64,000 bases of DNA from Calothrix sp. PCC 7507 (GTDB taxonomy: Bacteria; Cyanobacteriota; Cyanobacteriia; Cyanobacteriales; Nostocaceae), in assembly GCF_000316575.1 (NCBI RefSeq), contig NC_019682.1:4338001-4402000 (forward strand), written 5' to 3'. The stretch's first letter is position 1. The number at the start of each line of letters is the position of its first letter. The translations under genes and the position numbers were made by a program. The notes below the pieces were generated by a model that ran no database searches, was not told the origin of the DNA, and saw nothing but the letters and a program-made list of their open reading frames with translations. Positions 25,660 through 35,505 of the stretch are shown in pieces.

Positions 25660-26982
25660 CTAAATATGTAATATCGCACGATAAATTAACAGCATCTGGG
25701 TTGCTACTGTCTCCAATCTTGGGGGAAGCTGGATATTAGACCTAAGCCGTAGCAGTAGATCCCTGTTTTGGTAAAGATGTTGTAAGGCTTGACTCCAAGC
25801 TGTGATGGAGGTAGGTTCTACCAAAATGCCGTTAACTTCAGATTGAACTAACTCGGCAAGACCACCCAAATTAGAACCTAATATTGGTACTCCAGCCGCA
25901 AAGGCTTCTAGCACTACCATTGGCCCAGTCTCCAACCACTGGGATGGAACAGCCAACAGATCATATTCTGCCAGAGTGGCGATCGCTTTTTGCGCCGGCA
26001 CCGGAGGTTTAAAAGTGATACGTGAATTGTTGGCGGCTAAAGTCTGCAATTCCTGTTGGTATATCTCACCAGCTACACCTTGAGAAACACCATAGATGTC
26101 TAAGCTGATTGGTAACTCAGAAATAGCTTGTAAAGCACTGATGAGAACATGAATACCCTTGGTGGGATCAAGCCGACCTAAGAAAGCAATCTTTAAGGTG
26201 GGCATAACAATCTGTTGGCTAGAGTGTGATTTTTCTGGTGGTTCGTGACACAGTGCTTGGCGAATCACAGTAATTTTGTCAGGTGGAACATGGTTAAGTA
26301 AAAGAACATTCTTGACCCAGTTGCACACGGCTATAATATGGTCAACCTCAGACATAAGGGCATGTAAAACGGTATGGCGAAGACTGACTAATTCGGTCAT
26401 TCGTAAGGCCGTCCAAATTCCTCCCTGTAAATTGAGGGTATCGAGCCAATTTCCTATTTGGGGTGGTAGGTTGGCGATCGCTCTGGCGCTAATTTGATCC
26501 AGTCCTAACCCCTGTAAGGTACACTGGGTGCAAGTCTGCAAATTCAATTCGCCGTTGCATATCTGCGTCCCCCATTGCATTAAAGTTCCCCGCTGACAAC
26601 TAACGGTGGGCGTATGGTAGGTAAACACAACAGGTATTTGCCGTTGTTTAACAGCTTGCACTAACCGCAAAGAAACTCCACTGGTGAAAGCATGGAGGTG
26701 TACGAGGTCAGGCTGTTCTGCTTCTAAAATATGGCTAAACTCTAAAGCAGCCTGTGGGTCGCCTTCTCCATAGATATCTCGGAGATTTTGGAAATTGTTT
26801 GATATTGCAAAGCGGCGGACTTTGAGGTGGCTATACATGTAGGATTGACTGACCTTTCCCGGTGCTGCAACCACAACCTGAACTCCCTGCTGTTGTAAGT
26901 AGCGGGATAGTGCTTCAACATAGACTTCTGTACCGCCTACGGTGTCGGGATAGAAACAGAAGGGGACTTGAATGACTTTCAC
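25660..26982 (-). CDS. Glycosyltransferase family 4
   Basis: The 440-residue GT-B protein begins 'MKVIQVPFCFYPDTVGGTEVYV', the typical acceptor loop of GT4. A Cys-rich segment at about residues 140-160 ('SCQRGTLMQWGTQICNG', then CTQC) may bind metal; it occurs in a subset of GT4 proteins. The donor half has 'AFLGRLDPTKGIHVLISAL' and the E-x7-E motif in 'LETGPMVVLEAFAAG'. A fragment of a close paralogue lies at 24591-24653. Confidence 0.9.
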   Translation of the reverse strand: MKVIQVPFCFYPDTVGGTEVYVEALSRYLQQQGVQVVVAAPGKVSQSYMYSHLKVRRFAISNNFQNLRDIYGEGDPQAALEFSHILEAEQPDLVHLHAFTSGVSLRLVQAVKQRQIPVVFTYHTPTVSCQRGTLMQWGTQICNGELNLQTCTQCTLQGLGLDQISARAIANLPPQIGNWLDTLNLQGGIWTALRMTELVSLRHTVLHALMSEVDHIIAVCNWVKNVLLLNHVPPDKITVIRQALCHEPPEKSHSSQQIVMPTLKIAFLGRLDPTKGIHVLISALQAISELPISLDIYGVSQGVAGEIYQQELQTLAANNSRITFKPPVPAQKAIATLAEYDLLAVPSQWLETGPMVVLEAFAAGVPILGSNLGGLAELVQSEVNGILVEPTSITAWSQALQHLYQNRDLLLRLRSNIQLPPRLETVATQMLLIYRAILHI

Positions 26983-27135
26983 GCTGGTGTGTAATATTCA
27001 GAGCTATTTTGATTAGCTATTAATTGGTTTTTGAGCAATGTAGATAATGCAGCAAATAGGGCAATAAATTTCTGGTAAAGTACGATAATTTATTGTCAAC
27101 ATACTAATGTTTGATCTAAGATTTTTGCGAGCATC

Positions 27136-28104
27136 CTATTTAACTAAAATTCGTTTAGCTTGACGATAAGCCAAAGCGATCGCCTCAGCCTGCTCATAGC
27201 CAAACCATTTTGCCAGATATCGCAAAGCTTTTGAACCAGCAGGAAGATAGTTGGGATTGATGTTGTGAATTTTAGCTAGGACTTCGTAAAACTTTAGGCG
27301 ATCGTGTTCAAAAAAGAATCGGGCTATTTGTCCGTAAACATTCTCTAATGCAACAAGTTGTTTGGAATTTATTCCACCATTAGCTTTCCATATCTTCTCA
27401 ACTTGGCAAGCATTCTGGAAACAATCTTGAACAAAGCTAGCTGAATTACAGCATGATAAACTAATAGCGGTTTTATGAACTCGATAATTTGCTTGTACAC
27501 CAGGCACATGAATAAACTTAGCCCCTACTAATGCTGCATCTAACAAAAAGCGAGCATCTTGAATTATGGGTAGAGATTCATTCCAAAACCCAATTGCTTC
27601 TACAGTTCGACGGTGATAAAGTAAAGCAGCAGGTGGTGCCCAAAAATCCGTAAATAATGCAATTTGTAAGTCATCATGAACATCTTCAATCCTTCTAGCT
27701 ATGATCTTACCTAGATAAAAATTTTTCTCCTCACCTTCTTCTAGTTTTTGCCAGTCTGAATAGGCTACATCAGCATTACTATTAACTAAAGCTTTCACTC
27801 TTTTTTCTAAAGCATCTGGGGTTAATAGATCATCTGCATCCAAATATTGAATAAACTCACCTCTGGCAAGTTCAGTACCTCGGTTACGTGCGGCACTAAC
27901 ACCATGATTAGAACAAAATTCAGCTTTTATTCTTGAGCCAAATGAGCGGATAACGCTTGCAGTACTATCAGATGAACCATCATCGATTACAATAACCTCA
28001 AAGTTTTGCCAAGTTTGAGAGAAAACACTTTCTAAAGTTTCATTTAGAAAATATTCGGCATTATAACAAGGAATTACTATTGAAACTAAGGGAGGTGATT
28101 TCAT
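27136..28104 (-). CDS. Glycosyltransferase family 2
   Basis: The 322-residue protein begins with its GT-A domain, 'PPLVSIVIPCYNAEYFLNETL', has 'FEVIVIDDGSSDST' and the DxD 'FIQYLDADDLL' near residue 95. I take the ATG at 28104 as the start. The frame stays open up to a TTG at 28215 that overlaps the upstream stop, but that leader translates a palindromic repeat (28168-28184) and has no domain content. It probably transfers one sugar during repeat-unit assembly. Confidence 0.87.
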   Translation of the reverse strand: MKSPPLVSIVIPCYNAEYFLNETLESVFSQTWQNFEVIVIDDGSSDSTASVIRSFGSRIKAEFCSNHGVSAARNRGTELARGEFIQYLDADDLLTPDALEKRVKALVNSNADVAYSDWQKLEEGEEKNFYLGKIIARRIEDVHDDLQIALFTDFWAPPAALLYHRRTVEAIGFWNESLPIIQDARFLLDAALVGAKFIHVPGVQANYRVHKTAISLSCCNSASFVQDCFQNACQVEKIWKANGGINSKQLVALENVYGQIARFFFEHDRLKFYEVLAKIHNINPNYLPAGSKALRYLAKWFGYEQAEAIALAYRQAKRILVK

Positions 28105-28211
28105 ACAGATTTTAAATTCTATAGGACTAATATTTGATTTCTGAAATATACGTAGTATCATGATTTTGGTGGGCAATGCCCACCCTACAGATACTAATAT
28201 TTTTTCAAAAA

Positions 28212-29465
28212 TCAAATTGAATTCCTATAGTAAGGTTTTGTATTACTCCAACAACGCCGAATAGCTTGGAATTCATCAAGTATTGAGAAGACACCTTGTA
28301 TGTAATCTTTTCCAGTCCATTTTGCAGCCCTTTTTGCTCCACGCTGAATTAAAGTTTGACGTAATTCTTTGTGATCCCAAAGTGATTTAATAGCGCTGGC
28401 AATGTGTTCTGGGTCTTTTGGATCTACCAATAAAGCAGCATCTTCTAACTGTTCTTCAGCACCTGAAACTTTTGATGCAATTACAGGACAGCCCAGTGCA
28501 AATGCTTCTAATGGAGGTAAATTGTCAGGGCCAAAGAATGTCATATATGTGAGAGCAAATGCATTTTTATAAAGAGATATGACATCTTTTTGAGGTACAA
28601 ACCCTAGAAAATAAACTTGCTTGTTTAAATTAAGCTCTGTGACTATTTCTTGGACATATGTTTGATTGCCATGATCGGAACCAACAAATACGACTGGAAA
28701 CTCAAGACCATATTTATCAAGTAAATACTTGATTGCTAATAATAAGTTAATATGATTTTTGTTTGCCCAAAACTGAGCGGGATAGAATAAATATTGTTGG
28801 GGGATTTGATATTTCTGAAATATATTTATCTCATCATCAATCCTGTGATTTAAAGCAAACTGAGGTGTGGGAAATGGCAAAACTTTGATTCTCTCTCTAG
28901 GCACTTGATAAAAATACTCAATTTCAGATTTTCCTACTTTAGTTCCGGTGATTACAAATGCAGCTCGTCTTAATCTTGTAGAACACTCTATGTGTTCCCG
29001 ACGATCCCATTCTCCTTCTACACTGACTTCTGGAAAATATGGTTGTAATCGGTGTTGCAAGTCCCATACAGTAGTAATATAAGGCATCTCCATAGACATA
29101 CAACCATGTACAAATGACCAAGTTATATCAACACCATTTTTCCTGAGATAATCCAAAAGCAACTGCTCTTGCCATTGTTTAATAGTAAATTCTGCATGAG
29201 AATTTTTAATTTTTTCCTGAATAGCGATCGCCCTCCTAGAAAGCTGATCAATCAAACGTTGTTTTATATCTCTTTGAAGCGAGACAAATTCAAGATGTGG
29301 AGATGATAAAACTTCTGTAGGAGCTTCTTTATCCCAGCTATAAATGACAAAATTATGACCACCTTGTGAACCAAAATTGACCAATGATTGAAATATTTCT
29401 GACTCAAAGGTATAACCGCCGCCGATTTCTTGGGTTAAATTTCCTATAGATATACCAACTTTCAT
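28212..29465 (-). CDS. Glycosyltransferase family 4
   Basis: The 417-residue protein resembles mannosyltransferase-like GT4 enzymes: 'MKVGISIGNLTQEIGGGYTFE' at the N-terminus, 'FLFYPAQFWANKNHINLL'-type donor region near residue 235, and 'FFGPDNLPPLEAFALGCPVIAS' as the nucleotide-sugar site, with Pro-Pro preceding the second Glu. Its start overlaps the upstream methyltransferase stop by four bases, indicating coupling. Confidence 0.88.
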   Translation of the reverse strand: MKVGISIGNLTQEIGGGYTFESEIFQSLVNFGSQGGHNFVIYSWDKEAPTEVLSSPHLEFVSLQRDIKQRLIDQLSRRAIAIQEKIKNSHAEFTIKQWQEQLLLDYLRKNGVDITWSFVHGCMSMEMPYITTVWDLQHRLQPYFPEVSVEGEWDRREHIECSTRLRRAAFVITGTKVGKSEIEYFYQVPRERIKVLPFPTPQFALNHRIDDEINIFQKYQIPQQYLFYPAQFWANKNHINLLLAIKYLLDKYGLEFPVVFVGSDHGNQTYVQEIVTELNLNKQVYFLGFVPQKDVISLYKNAFALTYMTFFGPDNLPPLEAFALGCPVIASKVSGAEEQLEDAALLVDPKDPEHIASAIKSLWDHKELRQTLIQRGAKRAAKWTGKDYIQGVFSILDEFQAIRRCWSNTKPYYRNSI

Positions 29466-30232
29466 TGATTTTTACCCACTAAATAAATACCCCAAGTATC
29501 AAATCCTGGATGGCGATTAGTTACCAATTCACCATAGCCAAGCAACTTTATTTTAAATTTGGCAAAAAATAAGTCTATTTCTGGTTTAAATAAGTAACGC
29601 ATCATGTGTGTTTCATGAAAGTCTGATACAGCACCGCTATTTTTATCCTTGATAAAAATTTGATAATTAACATCAACTAAGTTATCGTTAGGATATATTA
29701 CTGGTTCTGCAATGCGGGTAATTTGAATTTCTTCATCCTCTAAACGTTTAACGCGAATATTTGGGCGATCGCTCAATACAGCAGGCCCATACCAACAATC
29801 GAAAATGAACACACCACCAGGTTTGAGATGAGCCTTAACTGTAGCAAATGCGGCTTCTAGGTCTTCATTCGTAGTTTGATAGCTGATCACATGGAATAGA
29901 GAGATGACTGCATCAAACTGCTGATTTAGATGGATAGTCCGGATATCTCCTACAGAAAACCCCAGTCTTGATGCTGTATCAGTCGGGAGAATAGACAGGC
30001 GATCGCTTGCTTGCTGTAGCATTTCCGCACTCAAATCAACCCCATGAACTTCATATCCTGCTCTTGCTAATAGCAGTGCATGATTTCCTGTACCGCAACC
30101 TAGTTCTAAGATTGATTTTGTAGTGGGTGCATGATTTTGCAATAATCCATCTACAAACTGTACTTCTCCAGCATAGTCTTTGTCGCGGTATAGTAAATTA
30201 TAATAGCGGGCATATGTGCCAAATATGTTCAT
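29462..30232 (-). CDS. Class I SAM-dependent methyltransferase
   Basis: The 256-residue protein begins 'MNIFGTYARYYNLLYRDKDY', shared by methyltransferases of sugar and glycopeptide clusters. Motif I is 'ILELGCGTGNHALLLA', followed by 'VHGVDLSAEML' and 'HLKPGGVFIFDCWYG'. The C-terminal beta-rich part ('DVNYQIFIKDKNSG') should cover the substrate pocket. It is coupled to the GT4 gene downstream by a 4-base overlap and lies 2 bp after the TIGR04325 methyltransferase gene. Confidence 0.88.
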   Translation of the reverse strand: MNIFGTYARYYNLLYRDKDYAGEVQFVDGLLQNHAPTTKSILELGCGTGNHALLLARAGYEVHGVDLSAEMLQQASDRLSILPTDTASRLGFSVGDIRTIHLNQQFDAVISLFHVISYQTTNEDLEAAFATVKAHLKPGGVFIFDCWYGPAVLSDRPNIRVKRLEDEEIQITRIAEPVIYPNDNLVDVNYQIFIKDKNSGAVSDFHETHMMRYLFKPEIDLFFAKFKIKLLGYGELVTNRHPGFDTWGIYLVGKNQ

Positions 30233-30234
30233 AT

Positions 30235-31059
30235 TTATAAATGCCGTAATTTAAAATAAATTCCATGATATAAAGGCACTGAATTCTCAGGATAAAAGGG
30301 AATTATACAGCTATCTACCCTGTCTTCCCAAATATCAATTAATTCATAGCCAAGGTTACTGAATTTGGCAACAAAACTTTGATGATTGAATACATATTGA
30401 GGGTAAAAAACCTGTCCACCATTTTGTAAGGTCACAAATTCTTTGCCAGCATATATAGGTAAACGGTTGAGCAAAATATGTATAGGCTTAGTACATAAAT
30501 GAGCTATCTTTAAAAAGAAATCTTCTATATATTGCACTGAACCTGATGCCACAAAAATATTTTTATTATTGGCATCTTGGAAAGATGAAGTAAATAATAA
30601 ATTTTGTTCCTCTCTTTTTTGAGCTAGTTGCTCGCCTGCATTAATGATTGCAGACACATCACAAACTGTCCATGTCAAGTTATCTAAATTTAAATACTTT
30701 TTATAAGCATAAAAATGAATACCTACATTACCACCAAAATCAAAAATGGTATTTATATTATTAGATGCCAAGATATTATTCAACCAAAATAAAACAGGAT
30801 AATCGTAGGTAGTAATCACACGTTTACTATATTCCCAATTTCCTAACTCCGCCATTCGTTGATATTCTTTAGCAAGCTGATCATGATCATAACCAAGAGG
30901 TTTAGTTTTAGGTGCTGATTCAATGGCTTGCTCAAAGTTATCAAAAACTCCCCGGAAACAACTATATCCTTCAGTAGCAAACCAACGTTCATAGTTTAAC
31001 TTCTGAAAATATTGGTATGTCGCTTTTGTAAACGGAATTGCCTTAATCACTCTCTTCAT
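30235..31059 (-). CDS. Putative methyltransferase, TIGR04325 family
   Basis: The 274-residue protein has the features of this surface-polysaccharide-associated family: 'YSCFRGVFDNFEQAIESAPK' near the N-terminus, the SAM-binding motif 'TIFDFGGNVGIHFYAYKKYL' near residue 108, and 'PIHILLNRLPIY' later. Members are found in LPS and capsule clusters and are presumed methyltransferases. The ATG overlaps the aminotransferase stop by four bases (ATGA). Confidence 0.82.
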   Translation of the reverse strand: MKRVIKAIPFTKATYQYFQKLNYERWFATEGYSCFRGVFDNFEQAIESAPKTKPLGYDHDQLAKEYQRMAELGNWEYSKRVITTYDYPVLFWLNNILASNNINTIFDFGGNVGIHFYAYKKYLNLDNLTWTVCDVSAIINAGEQLAQKREEQNLLFTSSFQDANNKNIFVASGSVQYIEDFFLKIAHLCTKPIHILLNRLPIYAGKEFVTLQNGGQVFYPQYVFNHQSFVAKFSNLGYELIDIWEDRVDSCIIPFYPENSVPLYHGIYFKLRHL

Positions 31060-32171
31060 TTTAGGATTTTGATAATAATCTCTACTACTTGCTCAATTTG
31101 TACATCCGTCAATGCCATCCCACTAGGAATATAAAAACCACGACGAGCAATTCTTTCTGCTACAGGACAAGACACTCCATCAAACAATCTTTTGTTGCGG
31201 AAAACTGGCTGTTCATGCATACACCAAAAAAAAGGACGAGTGCCTATTTTATGTTGAGCTAGACGCCGCATCGCCTCTTCTGCATCAAAAGGTACGTCAT
31301 CTTTCAACACCAAACCATATACCCAATAAATGTTATCTGCATAGTCTGTTTGTGGTAACGGCAGTTGTAAACTAGGTATGTTTGATAGTAGTTCTGTGTA
31401 GCGTTGGCCAATGTGTCGTTTACGCAGCACAAATTCGTCTAATCGTTCCAGTTGAGCCACTCCCAAAGCCGCTTGCAAATTGCTCAAACGCAAATTCCAG
31501 CCTAATTCTTCATGAAGAAAACGTTTTTGGGGTTGGAAGCACAAATTGCGTAAAGCACGACAATGCTCTGCTAAGTTGTCATCATCGGTCAGCACCATTC
31601 CGCCTTCGCCAGTGGTGATGTGCTTGTTTGGGTAAAAGCTAAAAGTACTAATAGCACCAAAACTACCGCAGGGACGACCTTTATAGATTTGTCCGTGCAT
31701 CTGGGCTGCATCTTCAATAATTTGTAGCCCATATCTGTTAGCCAAAATTAACAATGGTTCCATATCTACAGGTAATCCATAGATATGAACAACCATGATT
31801 GCTTTAGTTTTAGGTGTGATTTTGGCTTCAATCTGGCTAACATCCATATTCCAGGTGTCAGGCTGACAATCTACCACCACCGGTATAGCACCAGCGCGAA
31901 CAATAGCAGCAGCACAAGAAATAATTGTGAATGTGGGCAGAATGACTTCATCCCCGTGACTGATTCCTAATGCAACAACTGCAGCTTCGAGAGCAACAGA
32001 ACCATTACTGACAGCAATGCCATGTCTGCGTCCCATACGGGAAGCAAATAGCTCTTCAAATTGTTTGACAAATGGCCCTTCAGAAGAAATCCAACCTGTT
32101 TCAATGCACTCATTCAGGTATTTTTTCTCATTACCATTCAATAATGGCTCGTTGACTGGAATTAAGTTCAT
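31056..32171 (-). CDS. DegT/DnrJ/EryC1/StrS sugar aminotransferase
   Basis: The 371-residue PLP enzyme has the family order: 'NEPLLNGNEKKYLNECIETGWISSEG'-type start, 'AVSNGSVALEAAVVAL' phosphate loop, 'IIEDAAQMHG' with the PLP-contacting Asp, and the Schiff-base lysine K183 in 'FSFYPNKHITTGEGGMV'. It converts a keto-sugar nucleotide into an amino sugar; the overall look is close to GDP-perosamine synthase-type proteins, but the exact substrate is not certain. It implies that the glycan contains an amino-deoxy sugar. The neighbouring cupin may act on the same nucleotide sugar. Confidence 0.92.
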   Translation of the reverse strand: MNLIPVNEPLLNGNEKKYLNECIETGWISSEGPFVKQFEELFASRMGRRHGIAVSNGSVALEAAVVALGISHGDEVILPTFTIISCAAAIVRAGAIPVVVDCQPDTWNMDVSQIEAKITPKTKAIMVVHIYGLPVDMEPLLILANRYGLQIIEDAAQMHGQIYKGRPCGSFGAISTFSFYPNKHITTGEGGMVLTDDDNLAEHCRALRNLCFQPQKRFLHEELGWNLRLSNLQAALGVAQLERLDEFVLRKRHIGQRYTELLSNIPSLQLPLPQTDYADNIYWVYGLVLKDDVPFDAEEAMRRLAQHKIGTRPFFWCMHEQPVFRNKRLFDGVSCPVAERIARRGFYIPSGMALTDVQIEQVVEIIIKILK

Positions 32172-32177
32172 TGTTGT

Positions 32178-32609
32178 TTATTGAATAATTTTGGTTTCCT
32201 TAGAGTTAATGCCAATAAACCTGGTTTTGTCTTGCTCACCCACATAAGGCCCCTGCTTGACTTCAATCATTTCAATTTCTTCTAGAACCTCAAAGCCATG
32301 ACCGCCAGCAACGAGGAGAATGACATCTGCCGCTTCTAAAATACGGCTTTCCAAGTACTGCTGTTGGTTATTATAAAAATCTACGCGCAGCTTACCTTTT
32401 TTGATAAACAACACTTCCTGGGTATATTGCACTTCTCGAACAAAAGAATTGTGGATATGGGGTTGAATGACTTTCCCCGCTGGATGGTGCATATAAGCTA
32501 ACTGTTGAGATAGTTCATTCGGTGTGAAAAAATGAATACCTGGTGCGTGAAATTTTTGGGAAATAATTAAGGCAAGTAGCTGATTATGATCAATGATTTT
32601 TTCAATCAT
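32178..32609 (-). CDS. Cupin-fold protein, probable sugar-pathway enzyme
   Basis: The 143-residue protein has a single cupin barrel. The metal-binding stretch 'QPHIHNSFVREVQYTQEVLFI' carries His, His and Glu, 'KGKLRVDFYN' follows, and 'LVAGGHGFEVLEE' gives the distal His. It lies 6 bp before the aminotransferase gene. Cupins in such clusters act as sugar-nucleotide isomerases or epimerases, but this one could also be a small binding protein. Confidence 0.7.
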   Translation of the reverse strand: MIEKIIDHNQLLALIISQKFHAPGIHFFTPNELSQQLAYMHHPAGKVIQPHIHNSFVREVQYTQEVLFIKKGKLRVDFYNNQQQYLESRILEAADVILLVAGGHGFEVLEEIEMIEVKQGPYVGEQDKTRFIGINSKETKIIQ

Positions 32610-32632
32610 GAAATTCAGTAGGTAGTTATTTG

Positions 32633-33928
32633 TTATTTGTTATTTTTTCCATCTATGAATTTAACTGCTTCCCAAGTAGCATCTTCTAAGTAAGTACATT
32701 CATCCGGTTCCCATTCGTATTCATCGCGCTGAATACTGTGCATACTAACTTCAAATGGACAAATATTAGTGAGGTATTCTAATACAGTATTGCTACGGCG
32801 TTCGGCAAACCAAGTTGCTAAAGTGTATGAACCCATATAAAGCCTAAATTTTGGTATTTGGCATCTGAGAATAAATGTTCCTGGCTCTCGACGAAAAGTA
32901 GCGCGGGAATCATCAAACCAGAAAATACAAATAGCTTGTTGTAAATCATTAACTACTTGAAAACTAAACCATAGGCTTTCATGGGGTTGAGTTATGTGTA
33001 GTGCAAACTCGAAAGTTATAGGTTTTCCGCAAATGTGTATACCCTCTCTTTCGGAAGGATTTACACGCGCCCAAGCTAAGTAATTTCCTATTTTATTTGT
33101 AGGGGATTGATAATAAGCTGCTTGTTCACCAAATGCTTTTTGTCCAGCGATATATAACCTTACTGCTTTGTCGGTATGTCCATCAAATTTCACGCTACCT
33201 TGAGATAGCAGTATACAGTGCTTAGTAAATTGGGAAATAGCTTGCATACTATGACTAACAAATAAGACCGTTCGTCCTTGTTTTGTAGTGACATCTTCCA
33301 TTTTTCCCAAGCACTTTTTTTGAAATCCAGAATCGCCTACGGCTAGGACTTCATCGACAATTAAAATCTCTGGTTCTAAATGGGCTGCGACTGCAAAAGC
33401 AAGGCGGACATACATCCCAGAGGAGTAGCGTTTAACTGGAGTATCTAAAAATTTCTCTACTTCAGCAAAGTCCACAATCTCATCGAATTTTTTCTTGATC
33501 TCAGTTTTATTCATCCCCAGAATCACACCGTTAAGGTAGATGTTTTCTCGCCCAGTCAATTCGGGATGAAATCCTGTCCCTACTTCTAATAAACTTGCTA
33601 CTCGTCCTTTAATAGTGATGCATCCAACGGTAGGTTCTGTAATTCTGCTCAGAATTTTTAATAGGGTCGATTTACCTGCTCCATTACGTCCAATAATACC
33701 AATAGCTTCACCTTGTTTAATCTCAAAAGAAACATCATTTAATGCCCAAAATTCCTCACGATTTGGGTCAGATATTTTTTGAGTGGCTGGGTTGATAAGC
33801 TTTTTAGTAATAGACTTGGCTCCATCAGTAATTACATCTCTAAGGGCTTTATATCTGGCACCTTCTTGCTGATGTCCAATAATATATTTTTTACCTAAGT
33901 TTTCTACGCGAATTACTGTGTCTGACAC
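32633..33928 (-). CDS. ABC transporter ATP-binding protein for polysaccharide export (Wzt-like)
   Basis: The 431-residue protein has Walker A 'GRNGAGKST' (residues 80-88), the ABC signature 'YSSGMYVRLAFA' (168-179), Walker B 'ILIVDE' (188-193) and the switch His226. After residue about 265 comes a Wzt-type C-terminal domain, which in O-antigen exporters recognises the finished chain. It starts at a GTG with GAGGAG 8 bases upstream, 15 bp after the permease gene. The pair exports a completed, lipid-linked polysaccharide across the inner membrane. Confidence 0.92.
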   Translation of the reverse strand: MSDTVIRVENLGKKYIIGHQQEGARYKALRDVITDGAKSITKKLINPATQKISDPNREEFWALNDVSFEIKQGEAIGIIGRNGAGKSTLLKILSRITEPTVGCITIKGRVASLLEVGTGFHPELTGRENIYLNGVILGMNKTEIKKKFDEIVDFAEVEKFLDTPVKRYSSGMYVRLAFAVAAHLEPEILIVDEVLAVGDSGFQKKCLGKMEDVTTKQGRTVLFVSHSMQAISQFTKHCILLSQGSVKFDGHTDKAVRLYIAGQKAFGEQAAYYQSPTNKIGNYLAWARVNPSEREGIHICGKPITFEFALHITQPHESLWFSFQVVNDLQQAICIFWFDDSRATFRREPGTFILRCQIPKFRLYMGSYTLATWFAERRSNTVLEYLTNICPFEVSMHSIQRDEYEWEPDECTYLEDATWEAVKFIDGKNNK

Positions 33929-33943
33929 GTAATCAACTCCTCG

Positions 33944-34807
33944 CTAAATTACGTCAGCAAACGTCCGTTCTGTTTTACGGAAGTACCAGATACCACTTGA
34001 TAGTAAGAAAATAACTAATGCTACAGATAGGATAAATCCAGGCCAATATAGTTTTGATTCTCCAGCTAAAATTGCCCAGCGAAAGCCGTCAATTACACCA
34101 ACCATTGGGTTGATAGAATAGAGCAAACGTAAATTCTCAGGCACAATCCTGCTACTAAAGCCTACAGGCGATATATATAAGCCAAACTGAACAATAAATG
34201 GCACAATATAACGGAAATCACGATATTCTACAGTTAACGCTGATAGCCATAACCCTACTCCTATAGAAGCGGCAAAGGCTAGGATAATAAATAAAGGCAG
34301 TGTTAATATTTGCCAACTGGGAACAAAGTTATAGCAAGCCATTAGTCCCAACAAAATGATGCCAGAAATCATAAAGTCTACAAAACTGACAATTACCGCA
34401 CTGATGGGCACTATTAGACGGGGAAAATAAACTTTAGATATCAAATTGGCATTGCTAATTAAACTGTTGCTAGATTCACTCAGTGCATTGGCAAAAAACT
34501 GCCAGGGTAACATGGCGGTAAATACTAAAATTGGATATGGCACTCCCTCTGATGGTAATTTTGCTAATTGTCCAAACACGACACTAAATACCACCATCGT
34601 TAAAAATGGTCGAATTAGTGCCCAGGCTATGCCAATTACTGTCTGCTTGTAGCGTACCAAAATGTCACGCCAAGCTAGAAAATATAAGAGTTCACGATAG
34701 CGCCATATATCTTGCCAATATTGGCGCTCTGTACGTCCAGCTTCAATCACTAACTCTGGCTGGGATGTGATTTTTTGGCTATTCATAAGTGAGTTGTCAT
34801 TGGTCAT
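33944..34807 (-). CDS. ABC-2 type permease for polysaccharide export (Wzm-like)
   Basis: The 287-residue protein begins with a cytosolic segment and then 'YWQDIWRYRELLYFLAWRDILVRYKQT', the amphipathic coupling region that marks the Wzm/KpsM/TagG family, followed by about six hydrophobic helices. Together with the ATPase downstream it forms the exporter of the island. The start is at the ATG at 34807; a second Met at residue 8 is possible. It is the first of the tightly packed genes that run down to the aminotransferase. Confidence 0.92.
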   Translation of the reverse strand: MTNDNSLMNSQKITSQPELVIEAGRTERQYWQDIWRYRELLYFLAWRDILVRYKQTVIGIAWALIRPFLTMVVFSVVFGQLAKLPSEGVPYPILVFTAMLPWQFFANALSESSNSLISNANLISKVYFPRLIVPISAVIVSFVDFMISGIILLGLMACYNFVPSWQILTLPLFIILAFAASIGVGLWLSALTVEYRDFRYIVPFIVQFGLYISPVGFSSRIVPENLRLLYSINPMVGVIDGFRWAILAGESKLYWPGFILSVALVIFLLSSGIWYFRKTERTFADVI

Positions 34808-34900
34808 TTGTTGTTAGCCCTTGAAGATGGAATAATCAGCACCAAAGCTTTCAGACTGGCGTGGCAAGCCTAAATTTGTGCATTATATTGGGATGGAATT

Positions 34901-34930
34901 AAACGCGGATGAACGCGGATGAACGCGGAT
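34901..34930. repeat. Three tandem copies of a 10-bp unit (RAACGCGGAT)
   Basis: AAACGCGGAT, GAACGCGGAT, GAACGCGGAT follow in register in the spacer before the permease gene. The remaining 34808-35061 sequence is AT-rich and contains no gene. Confidence 0.8.
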
Positions 34931-35061
34931 AGGACTTATATTAATGCAACATTTTAGCCTTGTCACGCCACTACAAATACTTAGATTTTTTTTAAATCAA
35001 ATCGGATTGCTATATTTACCTGATGACTGATAAGCATTAACCGTCAACAGTTAACGATATA

Positions 35062-35505
35062 TTAATCTAGAAAATGGAAATCTTTGATGCTGTAATAGCC
35101 AAGTTGTTTGGCATGTCTGCGACTAAATTCGCTGACGGAAGGATTACCATATGGATTAATGACTCCTGTTACTTGCTGCCAAAGTTCTTGGGGTGCGGCT
35201 GTTAGTGCATAGGTGCATTCATTGCGCTTCAGAACGTGATACCATTTGGTTTGTTGGCAGCGATCGCACCAAAAAGCTTCTAACCATTCTCCCTCTATCG
35301 GCACTGTAGTTTGGGTTGCTACTAACATCAATGCTCTGCGCCGACTCATACCTCGTTGCTGCAACTGTCCTGGTTGGTCAGCAAATAATGGGTATTTTTG
35401 ACTCATGCTATCGAGATAGCAACCATGTACTAGACAGCAGATATTTCGACGTTTTGAACGGTTACGATTTCGGTCACACCTTTTCTGCAATTTGACCTCC
35501 CACAT
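35062..35505 (-). CDS. Hypothetical protein with CxxC motif
   Basis: The 147-residue protein has a basic N-terminus ('CDRNRNRSKRRNICC') and a second Cys pair in 'FWCDRCQQTKWYHV' near residue 84, which looks like half of a zinc-binding site. It also has a basic 'RGMSRRRALMLVATQ' helix. I do not recognise a characterised family. It lies between the WcaI-like gene and the ABC exporter genes on the same strand, separated from both by long spacers, so its role in the glycan pathway is not established. Confidence 0.6.
   Translation of the reverse strand: MWEVKLQKRCDRNRNRSKRRNICCLVHGCYLDSMSQKYPLFADQPGQLQQRGMSRRRALMLVATQTTVPIEGEWLEAFWCDRCQQTKWYHVLKRNECTYALTAAPQELWQQVTGVINPYGNPSVSEFSRRHAKQLGYYSIKDFHFLD

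Noticed and set aside
28105-28215. In-frame TTG-started extension of the GT2 gene at 27136
   Set aside because: The leader contains a palindromic repeat translation and no domain content, though a 4-base overlap with the upstream stop made it attractive.
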